NCBI GenBank assembly: GCA_016218545.1
Contig: JACRDQ010000018.1
Span: 62,001 to 126,000, forward strand
Direction: 5' to 3'
DNA from: Elusimicrobiota bacterium
GTDB lineage: Bacteria; Elusimicrobiota; Elusimicrobia; UBA1565; UBA9628
Length of the DNA: 64,000 nucleotides
The first letter of the stretch is position 1; every line of letters begins with the position of its first letter. Below, in pieces: positions 51,414-59,582 of the stretch. A model generated the notes under the pieces. That model ran no database searches. It was not told the origin of the DNA and saw only the letters and a list, made by a program, of their open reading frames with translations. The position numbers and the translations under genes are program-made.

Positions 51414-52418
51414 ATGATAAAACACATCATCTGGAAGAAGAAGAGCCTGCGGGTCCTCGACCAGCGGTTCCTGCCGCGCCGGACCGCCTATGTCGACTGC
51501 CGGACCGCGGAAGCCGTGGCCCGGGCGATCAAGGACATGGTCCTGCGCGGAGCGCCCCTCATCGGCTGTTCGGCGGCCTACGGCATGGCCCTGGCTGCCC
51601 GCCAAGGCTCCCGCGCAGCCCTGGCCAAGGCGGCCCGGCTCCTGGTGCAGAGCCGCCCCACGGCCGTCAACCTGGCCCATGCCGTAGACGCCATGCTCCG
51701 CGCCTCGGAAGGGGTCCCTCCAGGCCGCCTTGCCGTTGCCCTGGCCCGGGCCGCGGAAGCCTACTTCCGCGCGGACCTCTCGGCCAACCGACAGATGGGC
51801 CGCCTGGGAGCGCGCCTGCTCCGGAAAGGCTCCAGGGTCATCACCCATTGCAACGCGGGCGCCCTGGCCACCTCCGGGATCGGGACCGCGCTCGGGGTCA
51901 TCCGCGAAGCCTTCCGTCAGGGCAGGATCGCCCACGTGTACGCCGACGAGACGCGCCCTTACCTCCAGGGCAGCAGGCTCACGCTCTGGGAGCTCATGGA
52001 AGAGGGCATCCCCTGCACCCTCATCACGGACAACATGGCGGCGCACCTCATGAAGGTCTCCCGCATCGACGCCGTGATCGTGGGCTCGGACCGCATCGCG
52101 GCCAACGGCGACGTCTGCAACAAGATCGGGACCTACGGGCTGGCCATCTCGGCGCGTCACCACGGGGTCCCCTTCTACGCGGTAGCCCCGGTCTCCACGA
52201 TCGACCCCGACATGGCTGACGGCTCCCGCATCCCCATCGAGGAGCGCAGCGTCCGCGAGGTCGTAGAGATCGCGGGCATCCCCATCGCCCCGAAGGGGGC
52301 GGCCGCCCGCCACTTCGCCTTCGACGTGACTCCCGCGAGCCTGGTCACGGCGATCGTGACGGAGCGGGGGGTGGCCAAGCCCCCCTTCAAGCCCGGCATC
52401 CGAAAGCTCCTCGCCTGA
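51414..52418 (+). CDS. mtnA: S-methyl-5-thioribose-1-phosphate isomerase
   Basis: The product is 334 residues. ITHCNAGALATSGIGTALGV contains the catalytic Cys, and GSDRIAANGDVCNKIGTYGL the catalytic Asp. RGAPLIGCSAAYGMAL and the final GVAKPPF are also family marks. It converts methylthioribose-1-P to methylthioribulose-1-P in methionine salvage, or in related purine-salvage shunts. No other salvage gene is adjacent. The closely related eIF2B-like proteins are excluded by the active-site residues. Confidence 0.93.
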   Translation: MIKHIIWKKKSLRVLDQRFLPRRTAYVDCRTAEAVARAIKDMVLRGAPLIGCSAAYGMALAARQGSRAALAKAARLLVQSRPTAVNLAHAVDAMLRASEGVPPGRLAVALARAAEAYFRADLSANRQMGRLGARLLRKGSRVITHCNAGALATSGIGTALGVIREAFRQGRIAHVYADETRPYLQGSRLTLWELMEEGIPCTLITDNMAAHLMKVSRIDAVIVGSDRIAANGDVCNKIGTYGLAISARHHGVPFYAVAPVSTIDPDMADGSRIPIEERSVREVVEIAGIPIAPKGAAARHFAFDVTPASLVTAIVTERGVAKPPFKPGIRKLLA

Positions 52419-52460
52419 CCTGCAGACGTCAGGCATCCGGAAGACCGGAATACCACCGCT

Positions 52461-52511
52461 CAAGAAATGCAACACCGCTGGTGTCTGACACCAGCGGTGT
52501 TGCATTTCTTG
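52461..52511. repeat. Perfect 25-bp inverted repeat (1-nt centre)
   Basis: Arms 52461-52485 and 52487-52511 are exact complements, centred on GGTGTCTGACACC, and CCTGACAC follows the right arm. There is no T-run. It lies 42 bp after mtnA and just before the cutA promoter. Confidence 0.8.
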
Positions 52512-52526
52512 CCTGACACGGACGGC

Positions 52527-52555
52527 TTGAACGGCGATTGCCAGTGTGATAGGAT
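52527..52555 (+). promoter_or_regulatory. Promoter of cutA, leaderless spacing
   Basis: TTGAAC (52527-52532), 17 bp, and TAGGAT (52550-52555) with a TG-n extension. The -10 ends 6 nt before the GTG at 52562. Confidence 0.6.
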
Positions 52556-52561
52556 GGGGCC

Positions 52562-52897
52562 GTGGACAAGATCCCTTTCTGCGTCGTGATGACGACCTGC
52601 CCCGCGCTCGACCAGGCCAAGGCCATGGCCAAGGGCGTGGTCGAAGCCAAGCTGGCGGGCTGCGCCACCGTGATCCCGGGCGCCATGTCCTTCTACTTCT
52701 GGGAAGGGAAGCTCGAAGAGACCCCTGAGTTCGTGCTCTTCATCAAGACGCGCTCGCGCGCGCTGCCCAGCCTCATGCGCCACATCCGGGAGAAGCATTC
52801 CTACAGCACCCCGGAGATCATCGTCCTGCCGATCGCGGAAGGCGACCGGTCCTACCTGGACTGGCTCGGCGCCAACACCGTGTTCTCCCAGCGGTGA
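52562..52897 (+). CDS. cutA: Divalent-cation tolerance protein CutA
   Basis: The product is 111 residues, the normal length. KLAGCATVIPGAMSFYFWEGKLEE and the closing YLDWLGANT segment are diagnostic of this trimeric ferredoxin-like protein. Its role in copper or other metal tolerance is uncertain even in model species. The start is a GTG at 52562, and the stop overlaps the maf start (GTGA). Confidence 0.93.
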   Translation: MDKIPFCVVMTTCPALDQAKAMAKGVVEAKLAGCATVIPGAMSFYFWEGKLEETPEFVLFIKTRSRALPSLMRHIREKHSYSTPEIIVLPIAEGDRSYLDWLGANTVFSQR

Positions 52898-53508
52898 AGG
52901 CCTCCCACCCTCCGCTCATCCTGGCGTCGGCCTCGCCCAGGCGCCGGTCCCTGCTCAAGAGGCTCGGGGTCCCCTTCCGGGTCGTCCCGAGCCGGGCCTC
53001 GGAATCGACCCGCCAGCGCGACCCGCGCCGGCTCGTCGTCGAGCTCGCCCTGCGCAAGGCCCTGTCCGTGGCCCGGCGCCACCCCAGGTCCGCGGTGCTC
53101 GGCGCGGACACCATCGTCTTCTCCCGCGGCGAGGTCATCGTCAAGCCCCGCAGCCACGCGGACTCGCTGCGCATCCTGCGCCGGATCAACGACTGCTGGC
53201 ACCGGGTCTACACGGGCGTGGCCCTGGCCCTCGACGGCGGGCGCCTCTCCTTCACCGAGTGCGCCCTCAGCCGCGTGCGGGCGCGCAGGCTGTCCGAGGC
53301 CGAGCTCCGGTCCCTGGCCGGCAAGCACCTGGACAAGGCGGGGGGCTACGCGGTGCAGGACAGGCGCGACCCCTTCATCAAGCGGGTCTCGGGCGACCAC
53401 GACAACGTGGTGGGCCTGCCCATGAGAGCCGTGCGGAGGCTCTGGCGCAAGGCCCTGGACGCTAGGCGAGCTGGGGCTGCCCTTCGCCGGAAACCCGCGG
53501 CAGGGTGA
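52894..53508 (+). CDS. maf: Maf-family nucleoside triphosphate pyrophosphatase
   Basis: The product is 204 residues. LILASASPRRRSLLKRLG at 8-25 is the substrate-binding signature. VLGADTIVF has the catalytic Asp, and DKAGGYAVQDR and GDHDNVVGLP complete the family pattern. Maf proteins hydrolyse non-canonical dTTP/UTP-like nucleotides. The start is a GTG at 52894. The 3' end overlaps the convergent histidine kinase gene by 47 bp. Confidence 0.9.
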   Translation: MKASHPPLILASASPRRRSLLKRLGVPFRVVPSRASESTRQRDPRRLVVELALRKALSVARRHPRSAVLGADTIVFSRGEVIVKPRSHADSLRILRRINDCWHRVYTGVALALDGGRLSFTECALSRVRARRLSEAELRSLAGKHLDKAGGYAVQDRRDPFIKRVSGDHDNVVGLPMRAVRRLWRKALDARRAGAALRRKPAAG

Positions 53509-54943
53509 AGTAGAAGGCCGCGCCCTTGGGCTTGGCGTCCTCGACGCCGATCTTGCCTCCGTGGCGCTGCACCGCCTTCTGGCACAGGGCCAGGCCCAGC
53601 CCCACGTTGCCCACGTGCCTCTTGAGGTCCTTCTGGAAGAACTTCCTGAAGATGTCGGCCCGAGCCTCGGCAGGGATGCCCGGGCCGGAGTCGCAGACCT
53701 CCACCCGCGCCACCGCGCTGGTCGCCTCCAGCCGCACCCGGATGACTCCCCCGGGAGGCGTGTGCTCGACCGCGTTGTGCACCAGGTTGTCGAGGACCCG
53801 GCGCAGGAGGGGTCCGTCTCCCTGGACGCGGACCGGGACCCCGTCCTCGGGGACGTCGAGGCGCAGGCTCTGACCGCGTTCGGCCACCACGAGCTGGAAA
53901 TCCTTGGCGCAGGTCCGGGCGAGCTCGACCATGTCCACGAACGCCACCTCCCGGAGCTCCGCGACCTCCTCCAGGCGGGAGAGCTGGAGGACGTCCTCCA
54001 CCATCCGGTGCAGGCGGTCCGCGGACATCTTGAGGAGCTCGAACGTCCTCCGGTTGGGCTGGTCGAACTTCCGGCGCAAGGGCATCCCGGGCTTGACCGG
54101 CGCCACGGGGCGGGAACGCCGCTCGACCGCGACCTGGTCCTGGGAGAGCTGGTCCTGCAGGAGGCTGATCCCCGAGTGGATGACGGTGAGCGGGGTCTTG
54201 AGATCGTGGACCAGCATGGCCGAGAGCTCGGCTTTCTCGCGCTCGGCGAGCCGCCGGGCGTGGGTCTCGGCCTTCAGGTGTTCGCCCATGCGGTTGAAGG
54301 CCGCCACGAGCCGGACGACCTCGTCGCCGGTGGAGGGGATCTTGAGCGAGCGGAACCTCTCGGGGTCGCGGGAGAGGGCCTCGAGCTTGGGCACGAGCTG
54401 CTCGAGCTTGGTGCCGAACCAGGTGCCGATGAGCCAGGCCGCCAGCGTCGTGGCCAGGAACGCCATGAGCCCGGAGCCGAACGCATCGGCCTCCAGGGCG
54501 CGCAGCTTGGCCTCGAGGGGAGAGATGGAGAAGGAGACCTGCACGAGCCCCTGCCCGCGCCGGCCCAGCTTGACGGGAGCCTCGACGTCGTAGAACCCGT
54601 CCGTGACCTGGTCCAGGGGCAGTCCCGGATGGGTCTGGCGCTGGGCCGCGGCCGTGCCGGCACGCCAGACGACCCAGCGTCCGCGCGCATCCTTGACGAG
54701 CACGGAGGCGATGCCCGAGCCCTGGAGCTCCCTCAGGCCCCTGCTGACCTCCCCGTAGTCGCCGGCCTGGGCGCGCGACGCCTCGAGCATGGCCTTGACC
54801 GCGCTCACCGCGACCTCGGCCATCCGGGACTGTCCCGCGTACATCTCGTTGCGGGCGCTCTTGACCCTGCTGTACTGGAACCCTCCGGCGATGGCCGCGC
54901 CGAAGAGGGCGAAGACCACGGCGAGCTTCAGGCTGATGCGCAT
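53462..54943 (-). CDS. Membrane sensor histidine kinase, orphan
   Basis: The product is 493 residues. It has an N-terminal membrane helix, a periplasmic sensor region of about 130 residues, a second helix near 170, a HAMP region and a HisKA dimerisation helix with the phospho-acceptor His in VHDLKTPLTV. The HATPase domain has the N box DNLVHNAVEHTPPGG, DSGPGI and GNVGLGLALC. A GMPLRRKFDQPNRR insert lies between two HisKA helices. No response regulator is adjacent. The ATG at 54943 is chosen over a TTG three codons upstream because TACACT ends 8 nt before it. Confidence 0.9.
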   Translation of the reverse strand: MRISLKLAVVFALFGAAIAGGFQYSRVKSARNEMYAGQSRMAEVAVSAVKAMLEASRAQAGDYGEVSRGLRELQGSGIASVLVKDARGRWVVWRAGTAAAQRQTHPGLPLDQVTDGFYDVEAPVKLGRRGQGLVQVSFSISPLEAKLRALEADAFGSGLMAFLATTLAAWLIGTWFGTKLEQLVPKLEALSRDPERFRSLKIPSTGDEVVRLVAAFNRMGEHLKAETHARRLAEREKAELSAMLVHDLKTPLTVIHSGISLLQDQLSQDQVAVERRSRPVAPVKPGMPLRRKFDQPNRRTFELLKMSADRLHRMVEDVLQLSRLEEVAELREVAFVDMVELARTCAKDFQLVVAERGQSLRLDVPEDGVPVRVQGDGPLLRRVLDNLVHNAVEHTPPGGVIRVRLEATSAVARVEVCDSGPGIPAEARADIFRKFFQKDLKRHVGNVGLGLALCQKAVQRHGGKIGVEDAKPKGAAFYFTLPRVSGEGQPQLA

Positions 54944-54951
54944 CTCATGCA

Positions 54952-54974
54952 AGTGTACTTAATTTAAGTATACT
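54952..54974. promoter_or_regulatory. Divergent -10 boxes in AT-rich gap
   Basis: TACACT on the minus strand (54952-54957) ends 8 nt before the kinase ATG. TATACT on the plus strand (54969-54974) lies 20 nt before the TTG at 54995. The stretch AAGTATACTT is itself palindromic. Confidence 0.45.
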
Positions 54975-54994
54975 TAGGGCGGAGCGCGAACGAC

Positions 54995-55453
54995 TTGAAG
55001 GCCATCCCCGACGGTGCGGCACGATTCCTCTTCGCAGCGAGGTCCCTCCCTCTGCGCTGGGCCTTCCTCCGCGGGAGGGCGAGCTTCGTCGACGCCTCGC
55101 TCAGCGCCCGGGAGCCGGAGCCGGCCCTGTTCACCGACTTCCGCGGCAAGCCCCTGCGCCAGGGACTCGACGTCACGGCCGCGCTGGAGACGGTTCCGCC
55201 GCTCTCCGGCCCGGCGGGCTGGCGCCGCTGCGCCGCGGCGCTCCGCGCGGGCTCCGGCCTCGCGGCCCTGCGCTGCTCGGCCTGCGGCCACCTCCACGTG
55301 CTCAGGCTCCCGCGGACCGCGGGCCGGACCGGCTCATTCGCGGCGGACCGCTTCTCATTCCGGCTGGACGGCGCCGAAAATGCCGCCCGGCTCACGTGCC
55401 TCCGCTGCGAACGGACCACCCGCCCGGGTGTCCAATGCCTGAGAACTCCATGA
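54995..55453 (+). CDS. Small protein with two CxxC pairs, unknown function
   Basis: The product is 152 residues. CSACGH near residue 93 and CLRCER near residue 135 could together bind one zinc ion. The N-terminal half is Arg/Ala-rich with a FTDFRGKPL motif. The start is a TTG at 54995 after a weak GGGCGGAG. The stop overlaps the next start (ATGA), which supports a real operon pair with the membrane protein. No family is recognised. Confidence 0.6.
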   Translation: MKAIPDGAARFLFAARSLPLRWAFLRGRASFVDASLSAREPEPALFTDFRGKPLRQGLDVTAALETVPPLSGPAGWRRCAAALRAGSGLAALRCSACGHLHVLRLPRTAGRTGSFAADRFSFRLDGAENAARLTCLRCERTTRPGVQCLRTP

Positions 55454-56682
55454 CCGGACCGGCATCAGAGGACCTCGCCGCGGGGAAAGGCGCAGGGCTC
55501 AAGCCCGCGCCGAGTTTGCCCGCCATGCTGGGGCAGAGCCTGGCGGCCCTGCTCCGGGGATCTGCGGTCTTCGATGAGGCCGCCTCGGCCGCGACCCCTC
55601 CCCTGTGGGTCCTGGCAGCCAACATCGCCGTCTTCTCCGTCGCCGGCACGGCCGCGTCCCTGCTCCTGAAAGCCGTGGCCGGCGCCGACCCGCAGAGCCT
55701 GGCCCCGGCCCACGCGGTCGCGGCGGCCGCCGCGCTGATGGGAAGCTTCGCAGCCGCTCTCCTTGTGGACGTCATCGCGCGTCTCGCGGACAGCGACGCG
55801 GACTACCTGCGCAGCTACCAGATCGTCTCGCTCTCCTCCGGGGTCGCGATCGTGGCGGTCGCGGCCTGCGCCTCCCCGGCGCTCTGGTTCCTTCCCACGG
55901 CATGGGGGTCCGTACTCGTGGGAGCAGGCATCGTGAAGCTCCACTCCAGCAAGGCCCGCCGCGTCGTGTTCATGGTCGGCGCCTTGGCCGCCGCCGCCCT
56001 GGCGGGACAGTGGTACGGCGTCAAGCAGTATCAGGCCCTCGTGGTTCCCGCCCGTTCGGCTGCGACCGTGCTGACCGAGTTCGAGAAGCTGCGCGCCGAG
56101 CTCCAGAAATCCTTGCCGGCCCTTCCCCAGGAAGGGGCGCCGGCCACCCGAGCCACCGAGGCCGCCGTCTTCCCCGCGCCGGAGGGGGAAGCCGGCCTCT
56201 CCTCGCCGGCGCCCCTGGCCTCCTCAGCGGGTCAGAACGCCTTCAGGAACCCGGAGTCCCTGGTGCTCCCGCCCCAAGGACTGCCCCTCCCGGCCATGCC
56301 CGAACACGCCGCTGACCCCGCTCAAACGCAGGAAGCGATCCGGTCCTCCATGGGCATGGTCCGCGCCCTTCTGCCCATGCTCAACAACCCCGACTTCGCC
56401 AAGGGCCTTCCTCCGGCCCAGGCCAAGCAACTGCGCGCCCTGCTCAAGGCCCTCGAAGGGCTCGAGCGCAGCGCCTCCCAGGGCAAGCCCCCGGAGCAGG
56501 CCGACATGGCCGCGATCTCGCAAGCCTTCATGGCCATGGGAACCACCATCGGCGCGCCGCCCATCCCGCAGCAGAAGCCCGGAGCCGGCGCGACCCGGGG
56601 CGGGAAGTCCGGCGATGCTCCGGCCCCGGCGAGGAAGCCCGCGCCGAAGAAGGCTCCTCCCCAGGAAGAGGGGACTCGGTGA
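55450..56682 (+). CDS. Yip1-like membrane protein with long Pro/Ala-rich tail
   Basis: The product is 410 residues. Four to five membrane helices occupy residues about 50-190, in a layout like Yip1-domain proteins. The C-terminal half is soluble: a helix-rich region (QAKQLRALLKALEGLE) and a basic Pro/Ala/Lys tail. The ATG at 55450 overlaps the preceding stop, and the 3' end overlaps the SDR gene by 4 nt. Family assignment is tentative, and function is unknown. Confidence 0.65.
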   Translation: MTGPASEDLAAGKGAGLKPAPSLPAMLGQSLAALLRGSAVFDEAASAATPPLWVLAANIAVFSVAGTAASLLLKAVAGADPQSLAPAHAVAAAAALMGSFAAALLVDVIARLADSDADYLRSYQIVSLSSGVAIVAVAACASPALWFLPTAWGSVLVGAGIVKLHSSKARRVVFMVGALAAAALAGQWYGVKQYQALVVPARSAATVLTEFEKLRAELQKSLPALPQEGAPATRATEAAVFPAPEGEAGLSSPAPLASSAGQNAFRNPESLVLPPQGLPLPAMPEHAADPAQTQEAIRSSMGMVRALLPMLNNPDFAKGLPPAQAKQLRALLKALEGLERSASQGKPPEQADMAAISQAFMAMGTTIGAPPIPQQKPGAGATRGGKSGDAPAPARKPAPKKAPPQEEGTR

Positions 56683-57416
56683 GGCTGCAGGGCAAGGTCG
56701 TCCTCGTCACGGGCGCGGCCCGCAGGGTCGGTCGCTGCATCGCCTCGGTCCTCGGCGAGCACGGGGCCAGGCTCGCCCTGCACTGCCATCGCTCCCGCCG
56801 GGAGGCCGCGGCCCTCGCGGCGGACATCACGGAGGGCTTCGGCAGGGACGCGGAGGTCTTCCAGGCGGACCTCGCGGACGCCCGCTCCGCGGCCCGGCTC
56901 GTGGACGCGGTGGGGAAGCGCTTCGGCGCCATCCATGTGCTCGTGAACAACGCCTCGGTCTACGAGCTCAACCGCTTCGGGCGCACGAGCCCCAAGGACT
57001 GGGATCTCCACATGGACGTCAACGTCAGGGCCCCGTTCTTCCTCAGCCAGGCTGCGGCGCCCTGGCTGCGGCAGGCGGGAGGGGGGAAGATCATCAACAT
57101 CGGAGATTGGGCCGGCTTGAGGCCTTACGTCGAGCGCATCCCCTACTGCGTCTCCAAGGCCGCTCTCATCGCCCTCAACACCGTCTTGGCCAAGGAGCTC
57201 GCTCCCGACATCCAGGTCAACGCCATCCTCCCGGGCGCGGTGCTCCCGCCCGACGGGTGTCCGCCGCGGAGGAAGGCGGCGATCGCGGCCGCAGCACCCC
57301 TCAAGAGGCTGGGGGCCCCCCGCGACGTGGCCGAGGCCGTGGTCTTCCTCATCGAGAACGGGGATTTCATCACCGGGACGGCCCTCCCGGTCGACGGCGG
57401 GCGGCTCATCGCATGA
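56679..57416 (+). CDS. Short-chain dehydrogenase/reductase, pteridine-reductase-like
   Basis: The product is 245 residues. The NADPH site reads VTGAARRVGRCIA, with Arg in place of the usual Gly-rich spacing, as in PTR1/FolM pteridine reductases. VNNAS, then a catalytic region with NIGDWAG and YCVSK (Tyr and Lys), and a final GTALPVDGG follow. The catalytic Ser position carries Asp, again as in pteridine reductases. It is coupled to the PTPS-like gene downstream (ATGA), which strengthens a pterin role. The start is a GTG at 56679. Confidence 0.82.
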   Translation: MRLQGKVVLVTGAARRVGRCIASVLGEHGARLALHCHRSRREAAALAADITEGFGRDAEVFQADLADARSAARLVDAVGKRFGAIHVLVNNASVYELNRFGRTSPKDWDLHMDVNVRAPFFLSQAAAPWLRQAGGGKIINIGDWAGLRPYVERIPYCVSKAALIALNTVLAKELAPDIQVNAILPGAVLPPDGCPPRRKAAIAAAAPLKRLGAPRDVAEAVVFLIENGDFITGTALPVDGGRLIA

Positions 57417-57817
57417 CCTACACGGTGACCAAGCGCATCCACTTCTGCTACGGACACCGGCTCCTCGACTACGCGGGGAAGTGCCGCCACCTCCACGGCC
57501 ACAACGCCGCAGCCGAGCTCTCCTTCAGCCGCCGCTTTCTCGACCGCCGCGGCATGGCCCTGGATTTCGCAGACATCAAGGAAACCGTCCAGGCCTGGGT
57601 GGACGCGGAGCTCGACCACCGGCTGCTCCTCAACCGGCGCGACCCCCTGGCGCGGCTCCTGCGCGGCGCCGGAGAGCCCGTCGTGACCCTCCCCGGCAAC
57701 CCCACCGCGGAGAACATCGCCAAGCTCCTCTTCGACTTCGCGGCCGGGCGCAAGCTCCCGGTCGTCCGCGTCAGGCTCTGGGAGAACCCCGACTCCTGCG
57801 CGGAGTACGCTCCGTAG
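57413..57817 (+). CDS. queD: 6-pyruvoyltetrahydropterin synthase/QueD-family protein
   Basis: The product is 134 residues. HFCYGHRLLDYAGKCRHLHGHN holds the zinc-binding histidines and the catalytic Cys. DFADIKETVQAW, LDHRLLLN and PTAENIAKLLF complete the family pattern. The enzyme acts on dihydroneopterin triphosphate, giving either a tetrahydropterin or carboxytetrahydropterin (queuosine route). Pairing with a pteridine-reductase-like SDR favours a pterin cofactor role, but queC or queE genes are not visible to decide. Confidence 0.85.
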   Translation: MTYTVTKRIHFCYGHRLLDYAGKCRHLHGHNAAAELSFSRRFLDRRGMALDFADIKETVQAWVDAELDHRLLLNRRDPLARLLRGAGEPVVTLPGNPTAENIAKLLFDFAAGRKLPVVRVRLWENPDSCAEYAP

Positions 57818-57845
57818 GAACCTGAGTCTGTCCGACTGACGGCGG

Positions 57846-59489
57846 TCAGCGCCCGAAGACCCCCGGGTCGAGGCGGATGCTCGCGAGGATCCTCTCCACC
57901 TCGAGGCAGGCGGGCGAGCGCTCCGAACCCCTGCAGCCCCCCAGCACGCTCGAGAGGATGAAGAGGTCGCGCCGCGACCCGGGGCAGAGGATGCCGGTAT
58001 GGGGCCCGAAGGGCAGGCGCTGGAGGCTCCCCTGATATCCGGAGAACCTCCGGCAAGGGAAGCCTCCGACCCGCTCCGGCGCGTCGCCGCCCCACTCGCT
58101 CCTGACCTTCCCGTAGGACAAGGAGGAGCCCTTGGGAGCGATCAGGAACTCGACGGAGAAGCTGGCGTCGTCGAGGGAGAGGCTGCGGCGGCCCTCGTCC
58201 AGGCGGAAGTTCTGGAGCCTCAGGAACCAGCCCTCGGTCCCGGGCGAGGCCTCCCTGATGAAGACCGGACTTGAGAACGAGACCGAGAGCCCCAGGCCCG
58301 GGTCCGAGTAGGATGCTCCCAAGGAGGGGAGCGGATCCGCCGGCACAAGCTCCCCCGGACCCGGCCGCCGGGTCACGAGGAGGTGGAGACGGCGTTTGCC
58401 GTCCGGATAACCGAACGGGAAGGGCAGGCGCCGGAGGGGCTGCGAGCGCCAGAGGGCCGCGAGGTCCTCGGCCGCCTCGACCGGGACGCCCTTCAGGAAG
58501 GGCCGCTCGAACCGGCCATAGGCATCCTGTACGAAGCCCGCGGCCTTGGCGTGGCGCGGAGGAATGCCGGTGCTGTCCGAGAGCATCCAGTCCAGGTTCT
58601 TCAGGAGGTAGCCCCGCAGGAGCGAGAAGGAGTCCTCCCAGAGCAGGTAGCTGGCCGCCTTGGTCATGACCGCCACGCGGCCCTTGGCCGAGAGGTGCCT
58701 GAGCAGCCCGGGCTCTCTCCGGAGAGCGCCATCCCCGAGGTCCGCGGCGATGTGGCGCAGGACGCGCTCATGCTCGGAGGAGCCCGGCCGGCCGAAGGTC
58801 AGCTCCATGTTGCGGAAGGAGTCCTTCCGCGGAGAGGCCGCGGATGTCAGGTAGGCGAGCCCGCCGTCCGGCAGGACCTCGAAATACCTCAGGGCCCTCG
58901 GCTCAAAGCCATGGGCCTCCAGGGCCGTGAGCGCGAAGAGGAGCTGGGCCGGGAGGCGGTCTCGGGAAGCGGCCGCAAGGTCGTCCGTCCTGCTGTGCCC
59001 GACCCGGAACTGGCTGGCGACGTTGCGCTCCAGCAGGGCGAGGCTGCGCTTGAGCCCGGAGGAGTCCACGGAGTCGACGGCCCTGGGGTCGCCCGCGGGC
59101 TCGAGCGAGATGAGGGTGAACTCGCGTGCCTCGGGGAAGACCGCGAGCGCAGACACCAGGTCGCCCCCGCCGAAGGGATAGACCACGCTGGACGGGAGGT
59201 CCGGCGGCCTCAAGGGGGCGAGATAGGCCGAGGCCTGGGCCAGCCAGCCCTCGCGAAAACCCGCGAGCAGCGCCTCCATCCGCCTGCAGTGGGCCAGCAC
59301 GGCCGCAGCGTCGAAGCGCTCGGAAATGGCGCCTCCCGGGGCGCAGGCCGCGAGTTCCGAGAGCGTGCGCGCCTGGGAGATGAAGTCAACGGCTCCGGGA
59401 GCCTCCCCGGCGGGACTGGCCAGGACCGCGGGCCCAGGAGCCGCGGCCAGGGCCGCGGCCAGAAGGGCGCCGGCAAGGCGCGGCCTCAC
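57846..59489 (-). CDS. Secreted protein of unknown function
   Basis: The product is 547 residues. A signal peptide (VRPRLAGALLAAALAAA) follows an AGGAGG just upstream of the GTG at 59489; the frame is open further upstream but without a good start. VVYPFGGGDLVSALAVFPEA and FTLISLEPAGD form a recognisable recurrent motif in secreted proteins of unknown function. Six cysteines lie near the C-terminus and may form disulfides. It is convergent with queD and co-directional with the GH1 gene, which is 93 bp upstream on the same strand. Confidence 0.75.
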   Translation of the reverse strand: MRPRLAGALLAAALAAAPGPAVLASPAGEAPGAVDFISQARTLSELAACAPGGAISERFDAAAVLAHCRRMEALLAGFREGWLAQASAYLAPLRPPDLPSSVVYPFGGGDLVSALAVFPEAREFTLISLEPAGDPRAVDSVDSSGLKRSLALLERNVASQFRVGHSRTDDLAAASRDRLPAQLLFALTALEAHGFEPRALRYFEVLPDGGLAYLTSAASPRKDSFRNMELTFGRPGSSEHERVLRHIAADLGDGALRREPGLLRHLSAKGRVAVMTKAASYLLWEDSFSLLRGYLLKNLDWMLSDSTGIPPRHAKAAGFVQDAYGRFERPFLKGVPVEAAEDLAALWRSQPLRRLPFPFGYPDGKRRLHLLVTRRPGPGELVPADPLPSLGASYSDPGLGLSVSFSSPVFIREASPGTEGWFLRLQNFRLDEGRRSLSLDDASFSVEFLIAPKGSSLSYGKVRSEWGGDAPERVGGFPCRRFSGYQGSLQRLPFGPHTGILCPGSRRDLFILSSVLGGCRGSERSPACLEVERILASIRLDPGVFGR

Positions 59490-59582
59490 GGCCTCCTCTG
59501 CCGCCTCGACTCCACGGCGACCTCGCGGACCCCGGGCATGACAACCATCCTGCAACGGACCGACAGGCCCGAGGGCGTGATG

